A DNA stretch of 57,566 bases from Burkholderiales bacterium. Its GTDB lineage: Bacteria > Pseudomonadota > Gammaproteobacteria > Burkholderiales > Burkholderiaceae_C. The notes under the pieces were generated by a model. The model ran no database searches. It was not told the DNA's origin and saw nothing but the letters and a program-made list of their open reading frames with translations. The stretch is taken from positions 1-57,566 of the forward strand of contig JAUVWL010000025.1 in assembly GCA_030604135.1 (NCBI GenBank), given 5' to 3'. A program made the position numbers and the translations under genes. Of this stretch, positions 20,693-29,003 are shown piece by piece. The stretch's first letter is position 1. Every line of letters starts with the position of its first letter.

Positions 20693-21943
20693 TCAGTCCA
20701 CGGTGGTGGGCATGACCACGGCACCCCGATCCGATCGGACAACCATGAACTCCTGGGCGCGAGGGTGTGATATGAACCTGGAGGGACTGGAGCTGGGTCC
20801 ATACGCACCACTGGCGTGAACCGCCAGAACATCGCCCTCGTCCAGACGCGCAAGCGCAACGCCTTTGCCCAGGGTATCGATGGTCGTGCAAAGCGGCCCG
20901 TACAGGTCCTGGGGTTCCGAGGGCGACTGCGAAGGCTTTGTCAGCACCTGCATCCGGTAGGGCCGGTGAATGACCATGCCAAGGTGCCCTGCGGCACCCA
21001 GGTGGTGGTTCATGCCACCATCCAGAACCACCACACGCCTGCCACGCGATACCTTCGTATGCACGACACGGGCCAGGTAGATGCCGGCTTCTCCCACCAG
21101 AAAACGCCCCGTTTCGAGCAGCAGCTGGGTCTGTGAAAAGCGGTTCAGTGACGTCAGACGCGCGGCCTCGGGCAAGACCCTTTGGGCAACGGCGTCCAGG
21201 TCGACGGCCGAGTCGCCCTCATGGTAACGAATGCCCAGCCCCGAGCCGAAGACCAGCCGCTCTGGCACGATGTCCAGGTGCTCGGACGCCATTTCGAACA
21301 GACGCATGAAGTTCAGCCAGTTCTCTGCGATGGCATCTGCCTTCAGACACTGGGTACCGGAATAGGCGTGAAAACCCACAATGGACAGGTGCTGCAGTTG
21401 CGCCATCTGATCCAGAACATCCAGCAGTTCTTCTTCATCGACTCCGAACTGCGTCGCCTTGCCGGACATGTTGCTGCCAAATCCTTTGGGAACAGCCGAT
21501 GGGGAGATCCGTATCAGTACCCGCTGTCTCGTGCCGAGCTCCTGCGCCACCTCGTCGAGCAGCCGCGCCTCGCGCAAGGATTCCAGCACCACTTCACCGG
21601 CTCCGCTGCGGACCGCCACCTCCAGATCGACGCGCTGCTTGGCCGGACCGGTAAAGCTGATGCGCTCCGGCGCCCAGCCCGACGACAGGCCCGCCAGCAG
21701 TTCGCCGCGACTGGAAACGTCCAGGCCCTCAACCTGCGCCGACATCCACTTGAGCACAGCCGGATTCGGGTTGCACTTCATGGCGTAGCTGACGAGAAAG
21801 CGACCAGCGAACGCTCGCCTGAGCGCATCGATCTGGGCGGCGATGCGGTCTGTGAAGTACACGAAGGTCGGTGTCCCGTGGTCACGGACCACCGACTCCA
21901 GAACACCACGTTCTTCCTCGGAAAGGGAATCTGGGCTACTCAT
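20693..21943 (-). CDS. PLP-dependent decarboxylase, exosortase A system-associated type
   Basis: This 416-residue protein has the fold III (alanine-racemase/ornithine-DAP decarboxylase) barrel with the PLP lysine Lys56 in 'VSYAMKCNPNPAV'. 'EGLDVSSRGELLAGLSSG', 'FGSGLGIRYHEGD', 'LLLETGRFLVGEAGIYLARV' and the C-terminal 'VHASGAYGPSSSPSRFISHP' match the exosortase A-associated decarboxylase family closely; 'GMNHHLGAAGHLG' is also typical of it. Known relatives act on amino acids such as diaminopimelate; the substrate of this subfamily is not established. The start is 6 bases after the ligase stop, which implies tight co-expression. In true exosortase loci this gene always accompanies the acyl ligase. 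I infer decarboxylation of an amino acid, perhaps while bound to the ACP. Confidence 0.88.
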   Translation of the reverse strand: MSSPDSLSEEERGVLESVVRDHGTPTFVYFTDRIAAQIDALRRAFAGRFLVSYAMKCNPNPAVLKWMSAQVEGLDVSSRGELLAGLSSGWAPERISFTGPAKQRVDLEVAVRSGAGEVVLESLREARLLDEVAQELGTRQRVLIRISPSAVPKGFGSNMSGKATQFGVDEEELLDVLDQMAQLQHLSIVGFHAYSGTQCLKADAIAENWLNFMRLFEMASEHLDIVPERLVFGSGLGIRYHEGDSAVDLDAVAQRVLPEAARLTSLNRFSQTQLLLETGRFLVGEAGIYLARVVHTKVSRGRRVVVLDGGMNHHLGAAGHLGMVIHRPYRMQVLTKPSQSPSEPQDLYGPLCTTIDTLGKGVALARLDEGDVLAVHASGAYGPSSSPSRFISHPRAQEFMVVRSDRGAVVMPTTVD

Positions 21944-21949
21944 GGCATG

Positions 21950-23620
21950 TCATTTTGTAAGCAAGAACCGTGCAGCCTGTGCTCGCAGCGCCTGTCTGTC
22001 TGGCTTTCCACTGGCTGTGAGCGGGAACTCCGGCCAGATTTCAATCAAAGCAGGCAGCATGTAGGTGGGAAGACGCCGCACCGCCTCGGCCTTGAGCCCT
22101 TGCACGGTCAGGGCGGCACCGGAAGGCTCGGGTACCACGAACACGGCCAGCGCCGGATCTGCACCCTCCAATGGAACACTCACCGCTTCGGCCGTCAGAA
22201 CGCCCGGCACGTTCGCCATCTGCGCAGCCACCTCGGCCAGGTGAACACGATTGCCAGCCACTTTGACCAGGTCATCCTCACGGCCCTCCAGGTACAGATA
22301 CCCCTGTTCATCCAGGTAGCCCTGATCGCCGGTGAAGATGGCGAAGGCCGACGGATCGTCCGGACCGAAAAAGGGATTGGGTCGCCGTTTCTCGTCCAGC
22401 TCAGCGCCCCTGAGGTATCCCATCATGGTTCCGAGACCGGTGTGGACCACCTCGCCCCTTTCTCCCGCCGAGGCTTTTGAACCGTCTGACCTCACGACAT
22501 AGACGCGTGCCGATCCAAAGGGTTTGCCCACACTGGTGGGCCGCTGGGCAAAAGCATCGGCATGCAGCGCCGTCGACCTGAAGCTCTCGGTCTGCCCGTA
22601 GGTCTTGAAAATCGCCACACCCCGTGCCGCCTGTCCCAGCAACTGCAGACGGTCGGCACTCATGTTGCCCCCGGATATGGTCAGGTAGCGCAAGCTGGCA
22701 TGCGAGCCATCCTTGTCAAACGCCTTGCCCGCTTTCAGCAAGGAAAGCCAGATCGAGGGCACGGCCGACACGCCCGTCACACCGTGTGCTGCGACCGCAT
22801 TCAGGACATCGGTGGGCAGCCATGAGTCCAGAATGACCAGGCGGGCACCCGAAACCAGACTGCTCATCAGCTGATTCAAGCCCACGTCGAACGAAAACGG
22901 CAGCAAACTGAGCAGCACATCGGCCTCGGAGAGGGAGAACAACTCACATTCCGCCCGGGCACGGTCATGCAGATCCGACCAGCTGACCAAGACCCCTTTG
23001 GGTGCTCCGGTGGAACCGCTGGTAAATAGACACACCGCAGCCCGCTCTGGCTCCAGCTTCTCGGCCTGGCCGCTGGCTATCGGATCAAGCGCATCCCGCA
23101 TGGCCTGGATCTCGCGAACACTCGCCTGCGCCCGAAGGGCCTCGAGTGCCGCTCGTGACCTCGCTGTCCTGGCCGGTGGATCCAGCCACCACCAGTCGGT
23201 TGACCGGATGCGCTTCTGCTCAACCAAGCCGTCCTGCAGCGCCGGCATCCCCGCGGAGTCGACCAAGGCGACGCGGGCATCACAGGCATCGAGCACGCCG
23301 AGCAGCTGCGGGAGCCGAAACTTGGGGCTCACCCCCGCAAACACCTTTCCACAGGCTATCGCGCCGATCATCATGGCCACGACCTCGACGGACTTCCCGG
23401 CATAGCTGGGGACGAACGGACTGACCACGTCCGACTGCCGCAGCAATTCACAGGCCAGTCGCGAGGACTGCAGGAGTTCGGACCAGCTGATATCTCTTGG
23501 CGCTGCGCCCACCATGACGTGGCGAATGGCCACGTCATCGGGCCGGTGCGCTGCATGGCGGGCCAGCAGATCCAGTATGTCCGGTGCCGCCACTGGCGGC
23601 ATGCTGGCCGATCGCCTCAT
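21950..23620 (-). CDS. AMP-forming acyl-CoA/ACP ligase, exosortase A system-associated type
   Basis: This 556-residue member of the ANL superfamily has an AMP/ATP loop 'LFTSGSTGAPKGVLV', 'YGQTESFRSTALHADAF' (the TE/FRST signature of the exosortase A-associated ligases), 'FTGDQGYLDEQGYLYLEGR' and the C-terminal 'PEFPLTASGKPDRQAL' lysine region. It activates a carboxylate as an adenylate and passes it to CoA or a carrier; the free ACP two genes downstream is the likely acceptor. The ATG at 23620 (MRRSAS) overlaps no upstream gene; the ATG at 23602 is an alternative. The middle of the protein has a short spacer of Arg/Ala-rich sequence that may be a family-specific insertion. It is the third gene of the minus-strand operon. 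Confidence 0.87.
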   Translation of the reverse strand: MRRSASMPPVAAPDILDLLARHAAHRPDDVAIRHVMVGAAPRDISWSELLQSSRLACELLRQSDVVSPFVPSYAGKSVEVVAMMIGAIACGKVFAGVSPKFRLPQLLGVLDACDARVALVDSAGMPALQDGLVEQKRIRSTDWWWLDPPARTARSRAALEALRAQASVREIQAMRDALDPIASGQAEKLEPERAAVCLFTSGSTGAPKGVLVSWSDLHDRARAECELFSLSEADVLLSLLPFSFDVGLNQLMSSLVSGARLVILDSWLPTDVLNAVAAHGVTGVSAVPSIWLSLLKAGKAFDKDGSHASLRYLTISGGNMSADRLQLLGQAARGVAIFKTYGQTESFRSTALHADAFAQRPTSVGKPFGSARVYVVRSDGSKASAGERGEVVHTGLGTMMGYLRGAELDEKRRPNPFFGPDDPSAFAIFTGDQGYLDEQGYLYLEGREDDLVKVAGNRVHLAEVAAQMANVPGVLTAEAVSVPLEGADPALAVFVVPEPSGAALTVQGLKAEAVRRLPTYMLPALIEIWPEFPLTASGKPDRQALRAQAARFLLTK

Positions 23621-23637
23621 GGACCTGTGCGCGGCGA

Positions 23638-24411
23638 TCAGCTGGCGGTGCCCGTCCTCGTCAGGACGAGGTCAGGGCCATAACGCGCTTCGAACCGATC
23701 TGCCAGCGCGCACAGCGACTTCTTCAACTCGTCGTGGTCGAACAGCCGGCGCATGAAGTACATGGTCTCGAACAGCTCGAACGCACTCTTTCCTGATCGG
23801 GCCTTGCCATCACGCACCCGGTCAAACACGTGACGCCGGGTCAGTTGATAGGCCTGCAAGGCGAAATTCCACTCCGGAATGCTGCCGATGAGACGCGACA
23901 TGGACAGGAAGACATCCGTCTGATCAAACGGAATGGCCCGAACCTGACAGGCCACCGGCATCGTGTCGATCGCCTCGAGTTCCTCAAATGAGCCAAAGCG
24001 GTCATCGACCCCCACGACCTGACCATCGATATCGAGCACGGGCAGCAATGGGTACAGGCGACAGACCACCGTTCGCGTCATGTGTTCGCAACAGCAGCCA
24101 CTGCGTCGACTGACAAGCTCCTCGGCGACGATCACCCGGTCATCTATGGTGTATCGGGTGACGCGGTGTTCGTGTTCACCAAACTGCGCGGTCCAGCCCT
24201 TCGCCTGGAGGTAGTCGTATTCACCCGGGAGCAGCGGCAAGGCCTGGAAGGGTTTGTTCGTGAGAATCTTGAAGCGCGACTTGTAGCGCGCAAAACCACA
24301 GCAGTGGGCATCGCCGCACAGCTTCCAGCATTCAGGCACATACAGAAGGTCGGAGGCGTACAGCGCATCGAGCGCACTGCGGTAGCGATCGGAATCCTGG
24401 TTGCTGGTCAT
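23638..24411 (-). CDS. Cys-cluster protein, YkgJ-like putative metal/iron-sulfur binding
   Basis: I do not recognise a characterised family for this 257-residue protein. The first half holds two cysteine groups: 'CWKLCGDAHCCGF' near residues 28-40 and 'CCCEHMTRTVVCRLYP' near 106-121. The CGxxCC plus 'CRxYP' pattern resembles YkgJ-type zinc/iron-chelate proteins and Cys-motif maturases, though spacing differs. The second half is helical and Cys-poor. Its ATG overlaps the stop of the upstream acetyltransferase-like gene (ATGA at 24408-24411), and the ligase starts 17 bases after its stop, so it belongs to the same operon. A metal-dependent or Fe-S enzyme step in maturing the ligase/ACP product is possible, but the role is a guess. 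Confidence 0.6.
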   Translation of the reverse strand: MTSNQDSDRYRSALDALYASDLLYVPECWKLCGDAHCCGFARYKSRFKILTNKPFQALPLLPGEYDYLQAKGWTAQFGEHEHRVTRYTIDDRVIVAEELVSRRSGCCCEHMTRTVVCRLYPLLPVLDIDGQVVGVDDRFGSFEELEAIDTMPVACQVRAIPFDQTDVFLSMSRLIGSIPEWNFALQAYQLTRRHVFDRVRDGKARSGKSAFELFETMYFMRRLFDHDELKKSLCALADRFEARYGPDLVLTRTGTAS

Positions 24412-24965
24412 GGTGGCGAAACGGGTGCTTTGGCAGGTGGGCTGTCAGGCTTTGGGGCCGAGGCCTCAGAGCGAATCTTCATCGATCGGGCGGGCACGCC
24501 CATGGCCACCGAGTGAGGCGGCACGTCGGTGATGACCAGCGAATTGGCGGCAATGCGCGCGCCGTCACCAATTTTCACGCCACCAAGGATGGCGGCGCCT
24601 ACACCGATGAACACGTCGTTGCCAATCACGGGAACAGCATCGGACATGTTGGTACCAATGGTCACGTTGTGCATCACCCCCACCCGGTCGCCGATGACCG
24701 TGTCCGGGTGAATGGACAGGGAACCATCGGCATGCACGATGTGAAACCGCCGACCGATCGTCACCTCACGTGGCATGTGCACGCCGGTGAGGATTTCGCA
24801 AAGCAGGTACAAGAGCCCGTACAGCTTCCCTGTGATCCAGCGCAGAAAGCCGACACGCTGCGCCAGGGACCACCGACCGTACCGGTAAGTCAGCATGGCC
24901 CAGAAGGCGCGGTTCTTCAGGGAACGACCATGAACTTCGTAATCTTCTCTGATGTTCTCGAACAT
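24408..24965 (-). CDS. serine O-acetyltransferase-like hexapeptide acyltransferase
   Basis: This 185-residue protein has a short N-terminal helical part ('MFENIREDYEVHGRSLKNRAF') and a C-terminal left-handed beta-helix of hexapeptide repeats: 'VTIGRRFHIVHADGSLSIHP', 'TVIGDRVGVMHNVTIGTN', 'PVIGNDVFIGVGAAILGGVK', 'IGDGARIAANSLVITDVPPH'. It ends like CysE with 'HSVAMGVPARSMK'. It lacks the extended N-terminal domain of housekeeping CysE, so it matches the short forms common in polysaccharide clusters that acetylate sugars or serine. The C-terminal tail is Pro/Ala-rich. I took the ATG at 24965; a GTG at 24989 would add eight residues. It is the first gene of the minus-strand operon, overlapping the next by four bases. 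The acyl acceptor could be serine, feeding the ACP pathway, or a sugar. Confidence 0.82.
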   Translation of the reverse strand: MFENIREDYEVHGRSLKNRAFWAMLTYRYGRWSLAQRVGFLRWITGKLYGLLYLLCEILTGVHMPREVTIGRRFHIVHADGSLSIHPDTVIGDRVGVMHNVTIGTNMSDAVPVIGNDVFIGVGAAILGGVKIGDGARIAANSLVITDVPPHSVAMGVPARSMKIRSEASAPKPDSPPAKAPVSPP

Positions 24966-25200
24966 GGGTTGGGGGTCCAGCGAGCACAAGCTCAGTTTCC
25001 TGCCCTCAAACAGACCAGCACAACGGCGTTGCGCCGGCCCATCTCCCCCGAGGGAAAGGGCAACAGAACCATGACAGGACCTTCGCAGATCCTGTTTGTA
25101 CAGACTGCGAACCTGAAAGCCAATTCAGGAGCGCGGGCCGAGCAACGAACTCATTGGCCACGCTTCTTCAATTTCACGCGCCAAGCACCCTCGTGAATGA

Positions 25201-25234
25201 GTCATGCACTTTCAGTATAAGGCGTATGCATGAC
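25201..25234. promoter_or_regulatory. inverted repeat around a -10-like element
   Basis: GTCATGCA at 25201-25208 is repeated exactly inverted (TGCATGAC) at 25227-25234, separated by 18 bases. On the minus strand the spacer contains TATACT, a good -10 hexamer reading toward the acetyltransferase-like operon start at 24965; no good -35 is seen at 17 bases. This may be an operator for the ligase/decarboxylase/ACP operon. Confidence 0.45.
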
Positions 25235-25299
25235 GCTCGGGATCTTTTGGTGTGCTTTCCTCCTCCCGAACCGGGGTTGGAACGCCAGGAATTCGCCTT

Positions 25300-25317
25300 G
25301 ACCCTGTGCACAGGGTC
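25300..25317. promoter_or_regulatory. perfect 18-base palindrome
   Basis: GACCCTGTGCACAGGGTC is a perfect dyad without a spacer, located about 100 bases upstream of the SGNH lipoprotein start at 25418. It is a candidate binding site for a dimeric regulator. It is not followed by a T-run, so a terminator is unlikely. Apart from this and the inverted repeat at 25201-25234, the 450-base interval 24966-25417 shows no gene. Confidence 0.45.
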
Positions 25318-25417
25318 GCCCGAGGCGCTGCTGGTCCACAAAAAACGGCGCTCCTCCGGTCAAATGCCTGGAAAATGGGGTAAGTCTCTTGTTTTCATTC
25401 ACACTGGCTCAAACAAC

Positions 25418-26395
25418 ATGCCCCTGCACCGGACTGCCCAATGGCTGTTGCTGCTGATGCTGAGCGCCTGCAGCTTCCAGAAAACCCTGCCCCCCGAAGA
25501 ACTGGATCGGCTCTACACCACGCCATTGACACCGCCCGAGAAGCCCGTGCGGGTGTTTCATATCGGCCACAGTCTCGTCAACCGGGACATTCCCATGATG
25601 CTCGAACAGTTGTCCGGGCCCGGCCACGACCACCGCTCGCAGCTGGGTTGGGGGGCCACCCTCAGGTCGCATTGGGAGCCCAAGGTACCCATCAACGGCT
25701 TCGAAATCGAGAATGCCCACGACCGCTATCAGGACGCCAAAGAGGCGCTGGCGGACGGGCAGTTCGATGTGCTGGTGCTGACCGAGGCGGTGGAGATCAA
25801 GGACTCGATCCGTTATGGCAAGAGCCCGAAGTACCTCAGGCTCTGGACGCAGGCGGCCAGAAAGGGCAACCCCGGGATCCGGGTCTACCTGTACGAACTG
25901 TGGCACCACCTCAACGATCCGCAAGGCTGGCTTGAGCGGCTGGATGCCGATCTTCCACTTCACTGGGAGGGCGTCCTGCTGGCCCAGGCTCAGGCGCACG
26001 GCGACACGGGCCCACCGATCTACGTCATACCTGCAGGTCAGGTGCTCGGGCGCTTCGCTCGCGAAGTCGAGAGCAGGGGCGGGGTCGGTGTCATGCGTTC
26101 GCGCGAAGACCTGTTCTACATCAGCAACGAAGGCGTGCGCGACGAGATCCACCTCAGCGCCATGGGCAACTACCTGGTGGCCCTGACCCATTACGCCGTG
26201 ATCTACCACCGCCCTCCACCGGCAGAGCCTCTGGCGATCAGGCTGGTGGAGGGCACGGACCTGCAAGGTCTGACACCGGAGCTTGCCGAGCTGATGAGCG
26301 AGGTGGTCTGGTCCGTCGTGACCGGCTACCCCAAGACAGGGGTGGCACAGTCGGTGGGCGCAAGCGATACTCCGTCACGATCCGAAACCCCATAA
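25418..26395 (+). CDS. SGNH-hydrolase-like lipoprotein
   Basis: The protein has 325 residues. The ATG at 25418 gives a clean lipoprotein signal: a short basic N-terminus, a Leu-rich core and the lipobox 'LMLSAC'. The mature protein has 'VFHIGHSLVNRDIPMML', a GxS-type SGNH block I with the likely nucleophile Ser, and near the end 'DEIHLSAMGNYLVALTHY', the block V Asp-x-x-His pair. SGNH enzymes act as esterases, often adding or removing O-acetyl groups on polysaccharides. An upstream reading without signal sequence to 25154 is much less plausible. It leads the nucleotidyltransferase/phosphotransferase/RgpF genes on the same strand (21-base gap to the next). From context I infer periplasmic or outer-membrane modification of the exported polysaccharide. 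Confidence 0.8.
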   Translation: MPLHRTAQWLLLLMLSACSFQKTLPPEELDRLYTTPLTPPEKPVRVFHIGHSLVNRDIPMMLEQLSGPGHDHRSQLGWGATLRSHWEPKVPINGFEIENAHDRYQDAKEALADGQFDVLVLTEAVEIKDSIRYGKSPKYLRLWTQAARKGNPGIRVYLYELWHHLNDPQGWLERLDADLPLHWEGVLLAQAQAHGDTGPPIYVIPAGQVLGRFAREVESRGGVGVMRSREDLFYISNEGVRDEIHLSAMGNYLVALTHYAVIYHRPPPAEPLAIRLVEGTDLQGLTPELAELMSEVVWSVVTGYPKTGVAQSVGASDTPSRSETP

Positions 26396-26416
26396 ACGAG
26401 GAAGGTTGCGCTCTCC

Positions 26417-27520
26417 ATGGCAAAAGGCATGATCCTGGCAGCGGGCCAGGGAACCCGCGTGCGCCCCCTGACGCAGAAAACCCCCAAACCCATGGTGCCG
26501 ATCCTGGGCAAGCCGGTGCTCGAGTACATCATCGAACACCTGGCGCGCCACGGCATCCGCGAGATCATGATCAACGTGGCCTTCAACCACTACAAGATCG
26601 AGAACTACTTCGGTGATGGTCGGCGCTGGGGGGTCGAAATCGGCTACTCCTTCGAGGGCGCCCGCGAGCATGGCGACATCGTGCCACGCGCCATGGGCTC
26701 GGCCGGTGGCATGCGCAAGATCCAGGACTTCGGCGGCTTCTTCGACGAGACCACGCTGGTGATGTGTGGTGACGCCATCATCGACCTGGACATCGGGGCC
26801 GCGCTGGACGAGCACCGCCACAAGCAGGCGCTGGCCAGCGTGGTCACGCTGGACGTGCCGCGCGACCAGGTGCAGAACTACGGTGTGGTGGTGGCCGACG
26901 AACAGGGACGGGTGCGCTCTTTCCAGGAAAAGCCCCGACCCGAGCAAGCCCTGTCCACCGCGGCCAGCACCGGCATCTACATCTTCGAGCCATCGGTGCT
27001 GGGCCTGGTGCCGCCGGGCCAACCCTTTGACATCGGCAGTGAGCTGTTTCCCCTGCTGGTCGAGCGCGATCTGCCGTTTTACGCCCAGAAGCGCTTCTTC
27101 AACTGGATCGACATCGGTCGCTTGTCCGACTACTGGCTGGTGCTGCAGCGCGTGCTGCGCGGCGAGATTGCCGAGATGGAGATGCCGGGCAAGCAGGTGC
27201 GACCAGGCGTCTGGGTCGGGCTCAACACCTCGGTCGACTGGGACGCGGTACAGATCGAAGGCCCGGTCTACATCGGCTCGAACACCCGCATCGAGGCCGG
27301 CGCGCGTGTGATCGGCCCGACCTGGCTGGGCCACGGCTGCCATCTGCGCAGTGGCTGCACCGTGGAGCGCAGCGTGCTGTTCGAGTACACCCGCATCGGG
27401 ACGGCCCAGGTGGCCAGCGAACGCATCATGTCGGCCCAGTACTGCGTCGACCGGCATGGCGACACCTGGTACGTGGGTGACGAGCACGCCCCCCTGGTCT
27501 GGGGCGACGCACGCGCCTGA
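26417..27520 (+). CDS. sugar-1-phosphate nucleotidyltransferase with beta-helix tail
   Basis: The 367 residues start with 'GMILAAGQGTRVRPLTQKTP', the nucleotide-binding signature of NDP-sugar pyrophosphorylases (Lys of TPKPM included). 'VMCGDAIIDLDI' carries the metal/phosphate-site Asp and 'FNWIDIGRLSDYW' is a family-typical segment before a C-terminal left-handed beta-helix (about 255-345) with 'VYIGSNTRIEAGARVIGP' repeats. The sequence looks most like mannose-1-phosphate guanylyltransferase/GDP-mannose pyrophosphorylase-type enzymes, but glucose-1-phosphate uridylyl- or thymidylyltransferase activity cannot be excluded. It makes the activated sugar for the glycosyltransferases of this locus. 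It is probably co-transcribed with the lipid-phosphate sugar transferase that starts 28 bases later. Confidence 0.88.
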   Translation: MAKGMILAAGQGTRVRPLTQKTPKPMVPILGKPVLEYIIEHLARHGIREIMINVAFNHYKIENYFGDGRRWGVEIGYSFEGAREHGDIVPRAMGSAGGMRKIQDFGGFFDETTLVMCGDAIIDLDIGAALDEHRHKQALASVVTLDVPRDQVQNYGVVVADEQGRVRSFQEKPRPEQALSTAASTGIYIFEPSVLGLVPPGQPFDIGSELFPLLVERDLPFYAQKRFFNWIDIGRLSDYWLVLQRVLRGEIAEMEMPGKQVRPGVWVGLNTSVDWDAVQIEGPVYIGSNTRIEAGARVIGPTWLGHGCHLRSGCTVERSVLFEYTRIGTAQVASERIMSAQYCVDRHGDTWYVGDEHAPLVWGDARA

Positions 27521-27548
27521 GGCAAGGCCCAAGCTAAACTCCGGCACC

Positions 27549-29003
27549 ATGGTGCTGCCCAAGCGACCCCCTCGATCCATTCTGAAGCGCCGCGGCAGCA
27601 TCTCCACCGCGGTGCAGACCGTGCTGGATCTGGTGGTGGTGCTCGGCCTGGCCCTGCTCCTGATTCGGCAGCAGATCGGTGAGCTTCCGGCGGCTTACTC
27701 GCTGCTGCTGATGCTGCTGGCCATAGGCATGCTGTTCGCCTACGACCAGTTCGGCGTCTACCGCAGCAACAGCAGTTTCGCGCGCAAGGCACTCACGCTG
27801 TTCAAGGCCTGGTCACTGGCGTTCGCCTTTCTGCTGGTGGTCGGCTTTGCGACCAAACAGACCGATGTCTATTCACGCCTGCTTCTGGGCCAGCTTTACA
27901 TCGCGGGATATGTGCTGCAGGTGCTTCTGCACTATTTCAGCCGCGAGATCCAGACCCGCTTCATGCGCCGCGCGGTGCCCGCAGAGAACGTGCTGATCAT
28001 CGGCACCGGCAAGCTCGCCCGCTACCTGCAGGGCAAGATCTCGGGCAACCCCTGGCTGAACCAGAATGTGGTCGGCTGCCTGGAGCTACCGGAGAACAAA
28101 CCCGTGCGTGCAGACAAGCCTGCCGCCACCCTCTATCGGAGCTCCGATTTCGCGGCCCTCAAGGAGGCCGAGGTGATCGGCAGCCTGGACAACATGCTGG
28201 AGATCATCGAACGGCATGAGGTGCGCACCGTCTACTTCGCCATCCCGCTGGGGGACTCCGACCTGATCGAGGACATGTACTTCAAGCTGCTCGACCGGCA
28301 CGTGGCGGTGCACTGGGTGCCCGACATCTTCTCGCTGCTGCTGGTGAACCACAGCGTGCGGGAGATGGCCGGCCTGCCGGTGCTCACCCTGTCGGAGACC
28401 CCCCTGACCGGCACCCGCCTGCTGCTCAAGGCGGTGGAGGACCGGGTGCTGGCCGCGCTGATCCTGCTGCTGGTCGCCCCCCTGCTGCTGATCATTGCGC
28501 TGGCCATCAAGCTGGACAGCCCCGGACCGGTGTTCTTCCGCCAGGCACGCAAGGGCTGGAGCGGCAAGGTGTTCCACATCTGGAAATTCCGCAGCATGCA
28601 CGTGCACCAACCGGAAAGCGGAACGGTGCAACAGGCCACGCGCGACGACCCGCGCATCACCCGCGTCGGCGCCTTTTTGCGCAAGACCAGTCTGGACGAA
28701 CTGCCGCAGGTGTTCAATGTACTGACCGGCGAAATGTCGCTGGTGGGCCCCAGGCCACATGCCGTGCAGCACGACGAAGAGTACTCACAGCGCATCGACG
28801 CCTACCTGGCACGCCACAACATCAAGCCCGGTATCACCGGCCTGGCCCAGGTGCGCGGCCTGCGTGGCGAGACCCGTGAGGTCGAGCGCATGCAGCAGCG
28901 CATCGAAGCCGACATCGAGTACATCAACAACTGGTCGCTCTGGCTGGACCTGACCATTCTGGTCCGCACGCTGGGCGCGCTGACGGGCAAGAATGCCTAC
29001 TGA
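27549..29003 (+). CDS. undecaprenyl-phosphate sugar-1-phosphate transferase (WcaJ/EpsB-like)
   Basis: This 484-residue inner-membrane protein has an N-terminal region of four membrane segments (about 20-115), then a CoA-binding-like Rossmann part starting 'ENVLIIGTGKLARYLQGK', a fifth membrane segment near 290-312 and the catalytic C-terminal domain: 'KLDSPGPVFFRQARKGWSGK', 'FHIWKFRSMH', 'LRKTSLDELPQVFNVL' and 'MSLVGPRPHAVQHDEEY'. This is the polyisoprenyl-phosphate hexose-1-phosphate transferase family. It starts exopolysaccharide assembly by loading glucose- or galactose-1-phosphate on the lipid carrier. The start at the ATG 27549 lies 28 bases after the nucleotidyltransferase. Its last 11 bases overlap the RgpF-like gene. 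It is the priming enzyme for the whole glycan region. Confidence 0.92.
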   Translation: MVLPKRPPRSILKRRGSISTAVQTVLDLVVVLGLALLLIRQQIGELPAAYSLLLMLLAIGMLFAYDQFGVYRSNSSFARKALTLFKAWSLAFAFLLVVGFATKQTDVYSRLLLGQLYIAGYVLQVLLHYFSREIQTRFMRRAVPAENVLIIGTGKLARYLQGKISGNPWLNQNVVGCLELPENKPVRADKPAATLYRSSDFAALKEAEVIGSLDNMLEIIERHEVRTVYFAIPLGDSDLIEDMYFKLLDRHVAVHWVPDIFSLLLVNHSVREMAGLPVLTLSETPLTGTRLLLKAVEDRVLAALILLLVAPLLLIIALAIKLDSPGPVFFRQARKGWSGKVFHIWKFRSMHVHQPESGTVQQATRDDPRITRVGAFLRKTSLDELPQVFNVLTGEMSLVGPRPHAVQHDEEYSQRIDAYLARHNIKPGITGLAQVRGLRGETREVERMQQRIEADIEYINNWSLWLDLTILVRTLGALTGKNAY

